A DNA stretch of 64,000 bases, from NCBI GenBank assembly GCA_021582655.1, contig CP091135.1, forward strand, positions 818,357-882,356. The letters run 5' to 3'. Source of the DNA: Nitrosomonas sp. (GTDB lineage Bacteria; Pseudomonadota; Gammaproteobacteria; Burkholderiales; Nitrosomonadaceae). A model generated the notes under the pieces. The model made no database searches. It was not told the origin of the DNA and saw only the letters and a program-made list of their open reading frames with translations. Position 1 is the first letter of the stretch. Each line of letters opens with the position of its first letter. This document shows positions 27,567 through 37,993 of this stretch, piece after piece. Both the position numbers and the translations under genes were made by a program.

Positions 27567-28637
27567 ATGAAATACCAGACCGATGATTTACGCATTATCG
27601 GCGTGCATGAATTGACTCCACCGGTTGAGCTTCACCGCGAGTATCCGATGACAGAAATTGCAACGGAGACGGTTTATACCGCCCGGCAAGATATTCATCG
27701 TATCTTACACAACGAAGATGACCGTTTGTTGGTTATCGTTGGGCCCTGCTCGATTCACGATGTCGATGCGGCATTGGAATATGCGGCACGCTTAAAACAT
27801 TTGCGTGAGGTATTAAAACCACAACTACATATTGTGATGCGCGTGTATTTTGAAAAACCCCGCACAACGGTTGGCTGGAAAGGATTGATTAACGATCCAG
27901 ATCTGGACAACAGTTTTCACATCAATAAAGGTCTCAGAATGGCCCGCCGGTTATTGCTGGATTTGAATGCCATCGGCATGCCTTCAGCAACAGAATATCT
28001 GGATTTGATCAGCCCACAATATTTATCGGATTTGATCAGTTGGGCGGCAATCGGTGCTCGCACCACCGAAAGCCAGGGGCACCGCGAGCTAGCCTCCGGT
28101 GTATCGTGTCCAATCGGCTTCAAAAACGGCACCTATGGTAATTTAAATATCGCTATCGATGCGATTGCGGCCGCCTCGCGTCCGCATCACTTTCTATCCG
28201 TAACCAAGCAAGGACATACGGCTATTTTCGCCACCAAAGGCAATGAAGATTGTCATATTATTTTGCGTGGAGGACGCAAGCCCAATTATGACGCAGACAG
28301 CGTTGCAGCCGCAGCAACAGAATTGACCAAAGCCAAATTAATGCCGCATTTGATGATCGACTTCAGTCACGCAAACAGTCACAAAGATTATCGTCGCCAA
28401 TCTGAGGTAGCTGCCAATGTTGCCGAGCAAATCGCTACCGGATCACGTTCGGTTTTTGGTGTCATGATTGAAAGTCATTTGGTGGAAGGCAACCAGAAAG
28501 CCGAAGGCAAGAAACGTGAGGATCTGATGTACGGACAAAGCATTACTGATGGCTGTATCGGATTTGATACCACAGAAATAGTCCTGCATTTACTAGCTGA
28601 CGCGGTCAAGAAACGCAGAAAAAACTTGCACTGCTAA
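27567..28637 (+). CDS. aroG: 3-deoxy-7-phosphoheptulonate synthase (type I DAHP synthase)
   Basis: First enzyme of the shikimate pathway, joining PEP and erythrose 4-phosphate. 356 residues, matching the E. coli AroF/G/H class. Motifs: VGPCSIHDVDAALEYA near residues 58-73, RVYFEKPRTTVGWKG near 92-106, and the late DFSHANSHKDYRRQ near 267-280. The N-terminal extension that carries feedback sites is present (TDDLRIIGVHELTPP); which amino acid inhibits it cannot be told. A hairpin with T-tract follows. Confidence 0.95.
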   Translation: MKYQTDDLRIIGVHELTPPVELHREYPMTEIATETVYTARQDIHRILHNEDDRLLVIVGPCSIHDVDAALEYAARLKHLREVLKPQLHIVMRVYFEKPRTTVGWKGLINDPDLDNSFHINKGLRMARRLLLDLNAIGMPSATEYLDLISPQYLSDLISWAAIGARTTESQGHRELASGVSCPIGFKNGTYGNLNIAIDAIAAASRPHHFLSVTKQGHTAIFATKGNEDCHIILRGGRKPNYDADSVAAAATELTKAKLMPHLMIDFSHANSHKDYRRQSEVAANVAEQIATGSRSVFGVMIESHLVEGNQKAEGKKREDLMYGQSITDGCIGFDTTEIVLHLLADAVKKRRKNLHC

Positions 28638-28654
28638 GATTCACGATCTAACAC

Positions 28655-28713
28655 AAAACAGGCGAAAACCGTATATTTATTATGTATAAATTACAATTTC
28701 TCGCCCGTTTTTT
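28655..28713 (+). terminator. Probable terminator after aroG
   Basis: AAAACAGGCGA pairs with TCGCCCGTTTT with one mismatch; an inner pair ATTTAT/ATAAAT closes most of the loop, and TTTTTTG follows. Begins 18 bases after the aroG stop. Confidence 0.65.
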
Positions 28714-28841
28714 GTACGAATACTTCTCTAAAATACTTTGTAACTAACTTGCGAGTCACTCAGTCGATTTCAAAAAATAGCTTAGGGATTAAAAGACTTA
28801 TTTAGCACCGAAACCGTTGAGAGCAATTAGCTTACACACCA

Positions 28842-29729
28842 TCACGGGTTAAATTCCTTACTAAGCAAATTCTCCAGATATACTCTAAAATCCTTCTTTA
28901 GTTCTGGGTGCTGTAGCGCCAATTCGACTGTAGCTTGCAAGTAACCGGATTTACTACCGCAATCAAAGCGCTTACCGCTGAATTGATAACCCAGCACACT
29001 CTCTTCTTTAAGCAATTTTGCAATTGCATCGGTCAATTGAATTTCATTGCCGGCACCACGCTGGGTTTGTTCCAGTAATTTAAAAATTCGGGGCATCAAA
29101 ATATATCGCCCGACCACTGCTAAATTGGAAGGCGCTTGATCAAGCGGTGGCTTTTCCACAATACCATTAACCTTGGATAATCGATCGGAAATCAGCGTAC
29201 TATCGATAATGCCATAACGATTTACTGTTTCTTGCTCCACTTGCTCAATTCCCAAAATTGAACAGTGATTCTGATTATAAATATCAACCATTTGACTCAG
29301 GCAGCAACGATCCGCACAATGAATCAAGTCATCCGCCAGCAAAACGGCAAATGGTTCGTCACCTACCACCGATTGCGCACATAAAACCGCGTGCCCCAGT
29401 CCTAGGGCTTCCGCTTGACGAATATAAACACAATCGACATGTGAAGGTAAAATATTCCGGACGATGCTCAGCATGTCCTGTTTATTACCTTCTTCTAGCT
29501 TGGCTTCCAACTCGAAAGCTTTGTCAAAATGATCCGGGATAGAATTTTTGTTGCGCCCGATAATAAAAATCAAGACATCGATACCCGCCGCTACGGCTTC
29601 TTCCGCAGCAAACTGAATCAGCGGCTTATCAACAATAGGCAACATCTCCTTCGGATTTGCTTTGGTTGCGGGTAGAAAACGGGTACCAAGCCCCGCAACA
29701 GGAAAAACAGCTTTTCTTATCGGTTTCAT
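28842..29729 (-). CDS. galU: UTP-glucose-1-phosphate uridylyltransferase
   Basis: Makes UDP-glucose from UTP and glucose 1-phosphate. 295 residues of nucleotidyltransferase fold; the nucleotide-binding signature [20 protein letters not shown] is at residues 8-27 (shown in part), with ADDLIHC near 130 and GIVEKP near 190. Length is standard for GalU. Upstream on the same strand is galE, so the pair supplies UDP-glucose and UDP-galactose for surface glycans. Confidence 0.96.
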   Translation of the reverse strand: MKPIRKAVFPVAGLGTRFLPATKANPKEMLPIVDKPLIQFAAEEAVAAGIDVLIFIIGRNKNSIPDHFDKAFELEAKLEEGNKQDMLSIVRNILPSHVDCVYIRQAEALGLGHAVLCAQSVVGDEPFAVLLADDLIHCADRCCLSQMVDIYNQNHCSILGIEQVEQETVNRYGIIDSTLISDRLSKVNGIVEKPPLDQAPSNLAVVGRYILMPRIFKLLEQTQRGAGNEIQLTDAIAKLLKEESVLGYQFSGKRFDCGSKSGYLQATVELALQHPELKKDFRVYLENLLSKEFNP

Positions 29730-29786
29730 CCAGAATTCCCTCTATGGTAAATGCAATAACCGCCGAGTTGGCGACAGTGATTCGGA

Positions 29787-30821
29787 TTAATTTTGATAAC
29801 CTTTAGGATTAGCGCTTTGCCAATGCCAACTACTCGCACACATTTCAGGCAACCCCAGTTTTGCTCGCCATCCGAGTAATTCTATAGCACGCGTCGGATC
29901 CGCAAAACACGCCGCAATATCACCAGGACGCCGTGCTGCAATTCGATAAGGTATAGATTTACCGCTTGCCTGCTCATAAGCACGCACCACTTCTAAAACG
30001 CTGTAGCCTTGGCCGGTCCCCAAGTTCACGGTCAAACATTGAAAAAACCGACGATCTTGCTGATTATAAATCGCTTCCAAAGTTTCCAGTGCTTTCAAGT
30101 GCCCAAGTGCCAAATCCATGACATGAATATAGTCTCGCACCCCGGTACCATCAATAGTCGGATAATCGTTTCCCCACACGTTCAGAAACTCTCGGCGCCC
30201 CACCGCAACCTGCGACACAAAAGGCATCAGATTATTAGGCATCCCTTGCGGATCTTCACCGATTAACCCGCTGGTATGCGCTCCCACCGGATTGAAATAA
30301 CGCAGAATGCTAACGCCAAAAGATGAATCGCTGCGTTGCAAATCACGCAAAATTTCTTCAATCATCAGTTTGCTGCGACCATATGGATTAGTCGCCGACA
30401 ACGGATGATCCTCGGTCAGCGGCAACTTAACCGGATCACCATACACGGTAGCGGAAGAACTAAATACCAGTTTCTTGACGCCACACGCTTGCATTGCCTC
30501 CAACAACCGTATCGTGCCAATAACATTATTATCGTAATAGGACAGCGGCTTTTCCACGGATTCACCAACCGCTTTAAGTCCGGCAAAGTGGATCACGGCT
30601 TCGGCCTTACTTTGTTGCAATGCCGCAACCAATGCCGCCCGATCACGACAATCCCCGGCGATCCAATTGACTTTTCTACCGGTAATTCTCTCCACCCGCG
30701 CTAATGCCTCCGGGTTACTATTGGAAAAATTGTCAAAGACCACCACTTCCCAACCAGCATTGAGCAACTCAACACAAGTATGCGAACCGATATAGCCGGC
30801 ACCGCCCGTGACAAGAATCAT
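29787..30821 (-). CDS. galE: UDP-glucose 4-epimerase
   Basis: Interconverts UDP-glucose and UDP-galactose. 344 residues of extended short-chain dehydrogenase fold: NAD motif [13 protein letters not shown] at residues 4-16, Ser in FSSSATVYG near 122-130, and the YGRSK catalytic Tyr-Lys near 147-151. It lies between cysN and galU, both on the same strand, with gaps of about 60 bases. Confidence 0.96.
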   Translation of the reverse strand: MILVTGGAGYIGSHTCVELLNAGWEVVVFDNFSNSNPEALARVERITGRKVNWIAGDCRDRAALVAALQQSKAEAVIHFAGLKAVGESVEKPLSYYDNNVIGTIRLLEAMQACGVKKLVFSSSATVYGDPVKLPLTEDHPLSATNPYGRSKLMIEEILRDLQRSDSSFGVSILRYFNPVGAHTSGLIGEDPQGMPNNLMPFVSQVAVGRREFLNVWGNDYPTIDGTGVRDYIHVMDLALGHLKALETLEAIYNQQDRRFFQCLTVNLGTGQGYSVLEVVRAYEQASGKSIPYRIAARRPGDIAACFADPTRAIELLGWRAKLGLPEMCASSWHWQSANPKGYQN

Positions 30822-30884
30822 TGCTTGCTCCTAATCAAACGCTGATACATGGAAGCGGATCCATACCGAATAGTAAGATCGGAC

Positions 30885-32696
30885 TTACTTCAAAACACCA
30901 GCCTTGCTCAAACGATCGATAATTTGCTCGACAGCTTGTTCTGCGGTTTGTTTTGAAGTTTCAATGTTGATCACCGAGTGCTTGATGGTTTCTTGCGGAA
31001 GATCGATCAGTATTTCAAACAGCTCATCTGATTCAAATTGTGCAGCAAGATCATCCCTTACAAATAGCGGAGAATTTACAGATACCAAAACAATTTGACC
31101 GGAATTAATCATTAGCTTTGCCACCTTGGCAATACGTCGGATACTCTCCTTTTGGTCTGATTCGCTGTCGCTCAGATCCTGATTCAGTCCGAGCCGGATA
31201 TCTTGATCGCTCAACAAGCTGGTATGCTTGCCAAGCGCATAGAGCCTCCTTTCCAAAAGCTGGACGATCACAGCAACATTGCTCGCTGGTGACGCAACAA
31301 ACCAAAGCACCAACGGTGTTTGTCCTTTAATGGCAGCAAGTGCTCGTTTGTTAATTTCGATTACTTGCCATTGTGCATCTTGCCCTCGATCAAGCGCACT
31401 ACGCAGCATACCCGCGCCAATAGTATTATTGGTCAAACGGTCGATCAGGATAAAACCACCGGTATCGCGATCTTCGTCGTAGGGATCGAATGCAATCACT
31501 TGATCCGCGCCAAGACTACAAATGCCGATTTCGTTAAGCTCCAATTTTGAAACATCAATATGCTCAAGCGTATTGATGTTTACTTTGTACTGAATCGATG
31601 TAATATGAGCAGTGATCGTTTTGGCACCAACCTTCATTAAATAGGGACGATTAGTCAGCATCGGCTCATCCGCCATCCATACAATCGTAGCCTCGAAGCG
31701 ATTGGCAACTTTAGGTGGTGATTCGACTCGCGCCAGGACATCGCCCCGGCTGATATCGATCTCATCGGTCAGTGTCAAAGTGATCGATTGACCGGCAATG
31801 GCTTGTTCCAGATCACCATCGCTGGTGACAATACGTGACACACGACTTTCTTTTCCTGACGGTAACACTCGTACTGCATCACCGGGCTTGACGCTACCGC
31901 GCACCACCAAACCGGAATATCCACGAAAATCCAGATTGGGACGATTAACCCACTGTACTGGCATACGAAATACCCCGGGCGCCAGCAGATCATTCTCAAC
32001 TTGTACACTCTCCAGATAGCCCATCAGTGTCTCACCCTGATACCAAAGGGTGTTCTCGCTCAAGGCTGTGATATTGTCACCTTTGAGCGCCGACATCGGA
32101 ATAGTGACGATATCCTGCAACCCGATTTCGTTGGCGAAATTGCGATAATCGGTGTCAATCTGATGGTAAATCGCCTCAGAGTAACCCACCATATCCAATT
32201 TGTTGATCGCCAGCACGACATGACGAATCCCGATTAATGAAACCAAGTAACTGTGACGGCGTGTCTGTGTCAACACACCTTTACGAGCATCGATAAGAAT
32301 GATCGCAACATCAGCGGTTGACGCTCCGGTAATCATGTTGCGTGTATATTGTTCATGCCCCGGTGTATCCGCAACGATAAACTTACGCTTGTCGGTGGAA
32401 AAAAAACGGTATGCGACATCAATGGTAATACCTTGTTCACGCTCCGCTGCCAAACCATCGACCAGCAGTGCAAAATCCAAATCCCCGGCTTGCGTACCGA
32501 CTTTCTTGGAATCCGCTTCCAGTTGCATTAGCTGATCTTCGAACAGCATCTTGGATTCGTACAGCATACGTCCGATCAACGTACTTTTTCCGTCATCCAC
32601 GCTACCGCAAGTAATGAAACGAAGCAAGCCTTTCTTTTCGTGTGTTTTCAAATACAACTCGATATCTTCGGCGATCAAATCCGATACATGCACCAT
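30885..32696 (-). CDS. cysN: Sulfate adenylyltransferase GTPase subunit fused to degenerate APS kinase domain
   Basis: 603 residues. Residues about 20-435 are CysN, the GTPase that drives sulfate activation to APS with CysD: P-loop CGSVDDGKSTLIGRML (about 30-45), DTPGHEQYTRNM near 109, NKLDMV near 164. From about 440 to the end the protein aligns by eye with APS kinase (CysC): RRLYALGKHTSLL, GLNQDL, SIRRIAKVAKLM and a SGQIVLVSV stretch. Its nucleotide loop, normally GLSGAGKST, reads VASPASNVAV here, and DGDNVR reads SDQDIR. The domain therefore probably cannot phosphorylate APS. Its start overlaps the cysD stop. Confidence 0.93.
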   Translation of the reverse strand: MVHVSDLIAEDIELYLKTHEKKGLLRFITCGSVDDGKSTLIGRMLYESKMLFEDQLMQLEADSKKVGTQAGDLDFALLVDGLAAEREQGITIDVAYRFFSTDKRKFIVADTPGHEQYTRNMITGASTADVAIILIDARKGVLTQTRRHSYLVSLIGIRHVVLAINKLDMVGYSEAIYHQIDTDYRNFANEIGLQDIVTIPMSALKGDNITALSENTLWYQGETLMGYLESVQVENDLLAPGVFRMPVQWVNRPNLDFRGYSGLVVRGSVKPGDAVRVLPSGKESRVSRIVTSDGDLEQAIAGQSITLTLTDEIDISRGDVLARVESPPKVANRFEATIVWMADEPMLTNRPYLMKVGAKTITAHITSIQYKVNINTLEHIDVSKLELNEIGICSLGADQVIAFDPYDEDRDTGGFILIDRLTNNTIGAGMLRSALDRGQDAQWQVIEINKRALAAIKGQTPLVLWFVASPASNVAVIVQLLERRLYALGKHTSLLSDQDIRLGLNQDLSDSESDQKESIRRIAKVAKLMINSGQIVLVSVNSPLFVRDDLAAQFESDELFEILIDLPQETIKHSVINIETSKQTAEQAVEQIIDRLSKAGVLK

Positions 32697-33592
32697 TAGA
32701 AATACCCCTCTTGTTTCTTTTTCTCCATTGAGCCGGTGGAATCGTGATCGATCAACCTGCCTTGCCGCTCTGATGTTTTGGTCAACAGCATTTCCTGAAT
32801 AATATCGACCAGCGTTCCCGCTTCACTTTCGATCGCACCAGTCAGCGGATAGCAACCCAGGGTACGGAAGCGAACTTTTTTCATCATTGGCTTCTCACCT
32901 TCCTTCAGCGGCATACGTTCGTCGTCAACCATGATCAATGTACCGTCACGCTCAACCACAGGTCGCTCCTTGGCAAAATACAAAGGCACTATCGGTATGT
33001 CATTCAGATAGATATACTGCCAAATATCAAGCTCAGTCCAATTTGATAGCGGAAAAACCCGAATGCTTTCGCCAACATTTTTGCGTGCGTTGTACAACCG
33101 CCACAGTTCCGGGCGCTGTAACTTCGGATCCCAGCGGTGCTGCGCGGAGCGGATGGAAAAAATACGCTCCTTAGCGCGTGACTTTTCTTCATCGCGCCGC
33201 GCACCGCCGAATGCCACATCAAATCCGTATTTATCCAATGCCTGTTTCAGTCCTTCCGTTTTCCAGATATCAGTGTGCACCGCGGAACCATGTGTGAACG
33301 GATTAATACCCTTGGCAACGCCTTCCGGATTGATATACACAATCAGATCCAAGCCGAGTTTCTTCGCCATCACATCACGGAACTGAATCATTTCCCTGAA
33401 TTTCCATGTAGTGTCGACATGTAATAATGGGAATGGCGGTTTTGAGGGATAAAAAGCCTTCATTGCAAGATACAGCATTACCGCACTATCCTTGCCGATG
33501 GAATAGAGCATCACCGGATGCTCGCACTCCGCAACAACCTCCCGCATGATATGGATACTCTCCGCTTCAAGGCGTTGTAGGTGTGTTAACAT
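32696..33592 (-). CDS. cysD: Sulfate adenylyltransferase subunit 2
   Basis: Catalytic subunit of ATP sulfurylase. 298 residues of the PP-loop family; the loop reads [17 protein letters not shown] near residues 30-46. Further conserved parts are [19 protein letters not shown] near 131-149 and [15 protein letters not shown] near 182-196. Its stop codon overlaps the start of cysN by one base, so the two are coupled. Confidence 0.97.
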   Translation of the reverse strand: MLTHLQRLEAESIHIMREVVAECEHPVMLYSIGKDSAVMLYLAMKAFYPSKPPFPLLHVDTTWKFREMIQFRDVMAKKLGLDLIVYINPEGVAKGINPFTHGSAVHTDIWKTEGLKQALDKYGFDVAFGGARRDEEKSRAKERIFSIRSAQHRWDPKLQRPELWRLYNARKNVGESIRVFPLSNWTELDIWQYIYLNDIPIVPLYFAKERPVVERDGTLIMVDDERMPLKEGEKPMMKKVRFRTLGCYPLTGAIESEAGTLVDIIQEMLLTKTSERQGRLIDHDSTGSMEKKKQEGYF

Positions 33593-33621
33593 TATCGATA
33601 AATTCCTTTAAAATTAATAAA

Positions 33622-35478
33622 CTACTCTACTGTAACCGCTTTTGCCAGATTACGCGGCTTATCAACATCCGTTCCCCTTTCCAAAGCAACGTGATAAGCC
33701 AGTAACTGAAGTGGAATAGTATGAAGAATGGGGCTTAGCAGTCCTCCGTGTTCCAGTAAACGGATGACATGTAGGTTTTCACCCGGTGTAATTTGTGCAT
33801 CTGCGTCTGCAAAAACATAAAGCTCCCCGCCGCGTGCATGAACTTCCTGCAGATTGGATTTCAATTTTCCGAGCAATTGATCGTTCGGCGCAATCGCCAC
33901 AACAGGCATTTCACTATCCACCAGCGCCAACGGACCATGTTTCAGTTCACCGGCAGCATACGCTTCAGCGTGAATATATGAAATTTCTTTCAGCTTCAAT
34001 GCACCTTCCATTGCGATCGGATAATGAACACCTCGCCCCAGAAATAACGCATGGCGCTTTTGTGCAAAGCTTTTCGCCCAAGCTTTTACTTGCGGCTCAA
34101 CTTGCAATGCGTGCTGTATTGCAACCGGCAAATGGCGCAAATCCGCAATTATACGCAACTCCGTTTCAGTTGATAATTTTTGACGCATCTTAGCCAATGT
34201 AGCCGTCAGCAGCAATAATGACGCTAACTGGGTTGTGAATGCTTTGGTCGAAGCAACGCCAATTTCCGGTCCAGCACGAGTCAGAAAGCGCAAATCCGCT
34301 TGCCGAATCAACGCGCTCTCCGCTACGTTGCAAATTGCAAGACTGTATGGATGCCCCAATTGCTTGGCATAGTTCATTGCAGCCAGGGTATCGGCTGTCT
34401 CGCCAGACTGAGAAATACTCACCACCAGGGTACCCGCATCGGCAATCGGATCACGGTAACGATATTCACTGGCAATCTCTACATTACACGGTAGGCCGGC
34501 AACCGTTTCCAACCAATAACGTGCAACCAAGCCTGCATGATAACTAGTGCCGCAAGCAAGGATCAGAATGCTGCGGGTTTGGGCAAAAATATTTTCCGCT
34601 TCACTGCCGAACAAATTGGGAGAAATCGATTGCGCATTTAGTACCATCTCCAGCGTATTGGCTACCGCGCTAGGTTGTTCGAAAATTTCTTTTTGCATAT
34701 AATGCGCATAAGGTCCCAGTTCGATGGCTTCGCTGGATAATTGCGTTTCGTGCACCGTGCGCTCAACTTGATGCACGGCCTCCCCTTGCTGGCAATTGAC
34801 GATGCGGTAACCGATGTTAGTTAACTCTGCAACATCGCCGTCTTCCAGATAGATCATATTCTTGGTTGCCTTCAGCAAAGCGGAAACATCCGAAGCTGCA
34901 TAGTTTCCGCTTGCACCAAGCCCCAGTAATAGCGGCGCGCCATTCCGCGCTACCACAATTTTGTCCGGACGCGTTTCTTCCATAACAGCGATGGCAAAAG
35001 CGCCTCGCAATTCAGCAATCGATGCACATACAGCTTCCAGCAGATCCGGTATCTTTTTGAGATTGGATGCCACCAAATGTGCAATGGCTTCAGTATCGGT
35101 ATCAGATACGAACCAATAACCCTCATTCTGCAACCGCTCGCGCATGGACTCGTAATTTTCGATAATTCCGTTATGGACCACCGCGATACGGGAATTTTGC
35201 TCCTTGGAGCCAGAAAAATGCGGATGCGCATTACGTTCGGACGGTGCGCCGTGAGTCGCCCAGCGGGTATGTGCAATACCAGCGTAGCCATGAACCTGTT
35301 GCGTTTCCGCAAGTTTCTGCAGTTCAAGCACTCTCCCGGTAGTCCTCAATCGCTGTAATCCTTCATGGCTGACCACCAGGCCAGCTGAGTCATAACCGCG
35401 ATATTCCAGTCGCTGCAAACCTTCCAAAAGTATAGGAACCACATTGTTGATTGCTACCGCACCGACTATCCCGCACAT
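33622..35478 (-). CDS. glmS: Glutamine-fructose-6-phosphate aminotransferase (isomerizing)
   Basis: First step of UDP-GlcNAc synthesis: fructose 6-phosphate plus glutamine gives glucosamine 6-phosphate. 618 residues from the ATG at 35478, chosen because MCGIVGAV places the catalytic Cys at position 2; the longer frame adds six residues. The glutaminase domain (about 1-240) has RWATHGAPS and HNGIIENY; two SIS domains follow (ACGTSYHAGL, SISQSGETADT near 350, and GRGVHYPIAMEGALKLKEI near 480); the end is PRNLAKAVTVE. No upstream ribozyme was recognised. Downstream of glmU on the same strand. Confidence 0.97.
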   Translation of the reverse strand: MCGIVGAVAINNVVPILLEGLQRLEYRGYDSAGLVVSHEGLQRLRTTGRVLELQKLAETQQVHGYAGIAHTRWATHGAPSERNAHPHFSGSKEQNSRIAVVHNGIIENYESMRERLQNEGYWFVSDTDTEAIAHLVASNLKKIPDLLEAVCASIAELRGAFAIAVMEETRPDKIVVARNGAPLLLGLGASGNYAASDVSALLKATKNMIYLEDGDVAELTNIGYRIVNCQQGEAVHQVERTVHETQLSSEAIELGPYAHYMQKEIFEQPSAVANTLEMVLNAQSISPNLFGSEAENIFAQTRSILILACGTSYHAGLVARYWLETVAGLPCNVEIASEYRYRDPIADAGTLVVSISQSGETADTLAAMNYAKQLGHPYSLAICNVAESALIRQADLRFLTRAGPEIGVASTKAFTTQLASLLLLTATLAKMRQKLSTETELRIIADLRHLPVAIQHALQVEPQVKAWAKSFAQKRHALFLGRGVHYPIAMEGALKLKEISYIHAEAYAAGELKHGPLALVDSEMPVVAIAPNDQLLGKLKSNLQEVHARGGELYVFADADAQITPGENLHVIRLLEHGGLLSPILHTIPLQLLAYHVALERGTDVDKPRNLAKAVTVE

Positions 35479-35531
35479 TGAACTATCCTCCAGCAACGCA
35501 AATTGATCGAATGGAACATGCCGTACCGATA

Positions 35532-36905
35532 CTATTTCTTAATTTTTTGTGGGCGCTGCCAGCCTGCAATACTGATTTGCTTCACACGCGACAGTGTTAG
35601 CTGATTTTCAGGTGTTTCTTTGGTGATCGTGGACCCCGCACCTATTGTTGAACCCTTAGAAATCTTCACCGGCGCTATCAATTGGGTATCGGATCCAATA
35701 AACACGTCGTCTTCAATAATGGTTTGATACTTATTGGCACCGTCGTAATTGCACGTAATCGTTCCCGCACCTACATTAACGTTCGTTCCCACAATGGAAT
35801 CACCGATATAACTCAAATGATTAGCCTTACTGCCTGATGCGATTCGACTGTTCTTCACTTCAACAAAATTACCGATATGCACTTTATCACTGAGGCGGGT
35901 ACCCGGCCGAATTCGTGCATAAGGACCGATTTTGCAACTCTCCCCGATTTCGGTATCTTCAATCAAACTGAAAGGAAGAATAACGCTCCCTGCCGCAACA
36001 CTTACATTCTTCAACACACAATGACCATGTACTTTGACATCGTCGCCCAGACGAACATTACCTTCAAACACGCAATTCACATCGATCTCGACATCAGTAC
36101 CACAATTCAGTCGGCCGCGAATATCTATCCGCGTCGGATCAGCGAGCTGCACACCCTGATCTAGCAGGCGATCCGCATATTCCCTTTGACAAAGCCGCTC
36201 CAGTTCGGCGAGCTGGCGTTTGCTATTGACTCCCATGATTTCGGAGAAATTTTCTGCCACTACCGACAAAACCGGAACGCCTTGACTAACCGCCATCGCT
36301 ATGACATCGGTCAGATAGTATTCATGCTGCGCATTACCATTTTCAAGCCTGGGTAGCCATTCGCGAAGATGGTCATTGCAAATCACCATGATTCCGGTGT
36401 TGATCTCCTGGATTAATCGCTGCTCGGCAGAAGCATCTTTCTGTTCGACGATAGCTTGAACAACTTGCGTAACCGGATCACGTACAATTCTGCCATAACC
36501 GGAAGGATCCGCAGTTGTAGCCGTCAATAGGGCACAATGCTCGTGCTTGGTTTGTGCGATCAAGGTCTGCAAAGTTTGCGCTCGAATCAACGGCACATCA
36601 CCATACAGTATCAGTGTTTTTGCATCGTCACTCAAACTCGGTAAAGTTTGCATCATTGCATGCCCGGTACCAAGCTGTTGTGCTTGCGTGATCCAGATCA
36701 AATCGTCGCCCGCAATCGATTGCCTGACCAAATCACCGCCGTGACCAATGACGACACAGATCTTTTCGGGCGAGAGCGCTCTTGCCGTTTCAATGGTATG
36801 CGACAATAACGGCCGCCCGGCTAAGCGGTGTAATACCTTAGGCAGCGACGATTGCATGCGCTTACCCGCACCCGCTGCCAGAATGACTATATTCAATTTA
36901 GACAC
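35532..36905 (-). CDS. glmU: Bifunctional GlmU (glucosamine-1-phosphate acetyltransferase / GlcNAc-1-P uridylyltransferase)
   Basis: Makes UDP-GlcNAc in two steps. About 457 residues: N-terminal uridylyltransferase with LAAGAGKRMQSSLPKVLH (about 9-26), then a left-handed beta-helix with hexapeptide repeats from about residue 250, including GPYARIRPGTRLSDKVHIGN and GVGAGTITCNYDGAN-like NVGAGTITCNYDGAN near 375. The GTG at 36905 is preferred (VSKLNIVILAAG) because GAGGTGG lies eight bases before it; another GTG at 36917 is possible. Paired with glmS. Confidence 0.96.
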   Translation of the reverse strand: MSKLNIVILAAGAGKRMQSSLPKVLHRLAGRPLLSHTIETARALSPEKICVVIGHGGDLVRQSIAGDDLIWITQAQQLGTGHAMMQTLPSLSDDAKTLILYGDVPLIRAQTLQTLIAQTKHEHCALLTATTADPSGYGRIVRDPVTQVVQAIVEQKDASAEQRLIQEINTGIMVICNDHLREWLPRLENGNAQHEYYLTDVIAMAVSQGVPVLSVVAENFSEIMGVNSKRQLAELERLCQREYADRLLDQGVQLADPTRIDIRGRLNCGTDVEIDVNCVFEGNVRLGDDVKVHGHCVLKNVSVAAGSVILPFSLIEDTEIGESCKIGPYARIRPGTRLSDKVHIGNFVEVKNSRIASGSKANHLSYIGDSIVGTNVNVGAGTITCNYDGANKYQTIIEDDVFIGSDTQLIAPVKISKGSTIGAGSTITKETPENQLTLSRVKQISIAGWQRPQKIKK

Positions 36906-37006
36906 GACAGTTACCACCTCACATCGTAATTACTCGAAGACCCTGAAAACAAACACTGGACTCTTAATTGAGCCTCGCATAAACGGCAGTTTGTTGTAGA
37001 GATTTA

Positions 37007-37052
37007 GGGAAATACTGATTAATCGACTGCACGAGCGAGTCAGTGTTTCCTT
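37007..37052 (+). repeat. Partial copy of dispersed GCTGATTA repeat element
   Basis: AATACTGATTAATCGACTGC followed by ACGAGCGAGTCA repeats the left end of the elements at 3998 and 38674 (reverse). It lies in the 320-base gap between glmU and the membrane-anchored unknown; the rest of that gap shows no gene or clear site. Confidence 0.65.
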
Positions 37053-37227
37053 CGTTATTAGCAAGTATGCTGCATGAGGGCGCTGGAATTATATCAGTCT
37101 TTTCTTTATCGATGATTATGGCGAATATTGATGACCCAAGATTACGGTAGATACGCTTTCCACCCGAGCCTACCGAACTGCTTTGGCTGTTATAATTTCG
37201 ATATTGCCATTCCTTGATGATGACAGC

Positions 37228-37827
37228 ATGAAAAACCCACCGGAATATTCATCCCGTAAATTTCAACTCGCGATTCTCCTCGGTATGTTGGCGGCTTTCG
37301 TTTTATTCGGTATGTTTTATCGTGCCAGCTCACAAGGCGATTCAGCCGATACATACCCGAAAGGATTCCGCGGCGGTGCATGCACCATTGAAACAGACAC
37401 TCTGATCATCGGTTATTCAGGCTATTACCTGCCGGCGGATTACGAAGGATCAAATGATCCGATGCGCTCGCCGTATGTGCCGATTCAATGCGGCAGAGTT
37501 CCGGAGCCGGCAATGCTAAACATATCAATCGATCTTTTATACCCTGAATCCGCCCGGGAATTTGTCTTCACGCAACGCCTGGTCAAGCTGGAGGCCACTC
37601 CAGAACAATCCATAGAACGAGAAGTTTTAGCGATACCGGCACAGCAATACCGATCCGGCGTAATCACTCAAGCATTCAAACTGGATGAAGCCGGGCAATA
37701 TGTCCTGTACTTAAACGCGGTAACACCGGAACATCAAATAATTCAGGCACATGTTCCATTAAAGGTGGGGACGGACTGGCAGGATCACTTCAGAACGCTT
37801 TTCTCCACGTTTCTGAGAAAAGAATAA
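37228..37827 (+). CDS. Membrane-anchored protein of unknown function
   Basis: A 199-residue protein I do not recognise. It has one N-terminal hydrophobic helix (about residues 13-32, LAILLGMLAAFVLFGMFY) after a short basic stretch, which suggests an inner-membrane anchor with the rest in the periplasm. Two Cys (GGACTIE and IQCGRVPEP) could form a disulfide. The ending has alternating strand-like segments such as GQYVLYLNAVTPEHQ, suggesting an immunoglobulin-like beta fold. The start at 37228 is chosen over 37183 because it directly precedes the charged N-terminus; the ribosome-binding site is weak. No functional link to neighbours. Confidence 0.65.
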   Translation: MKNPPEYSSRKFQLAILLGMLAAFVLFGMFYRASSQGDSADTYPKGFRGGACTIETDTLIIGYSGYYLPADYEGSNDPMRSPYVPIQCGRVPEPAMLNISIDLLYPESAREFVFTQRLVKLEATPEQSIEREVLAIPAQQYRSGVITQAFKLDEAGQYVLYLNAVTPEHQIIQAHVPLKVGTDWQDHFRTLFSTFLRKE

Positions 37828-37993
37828 ACGCCCCTAATACACACTTACTTTATCAAGCTGTCGAGAAATTATTTGCATCACCGCAGAGCAATCAAAAACA
37901 AGTCCGCATGCACAATAATTAAGCGTTTTTCTCATTGATATATGATACTGTCGCTGTTGAGTCGAAATTCATCGTATCAAAACGAATAATTCT

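Noticed and set aside
37798-37824. Hairpin CTTTTCTC / GAGAAAAG at the end of the membrane-anchored unknown
   Set aside because: It lies inside the coding end and has no T-tract after it, so a terminator call is not supported.
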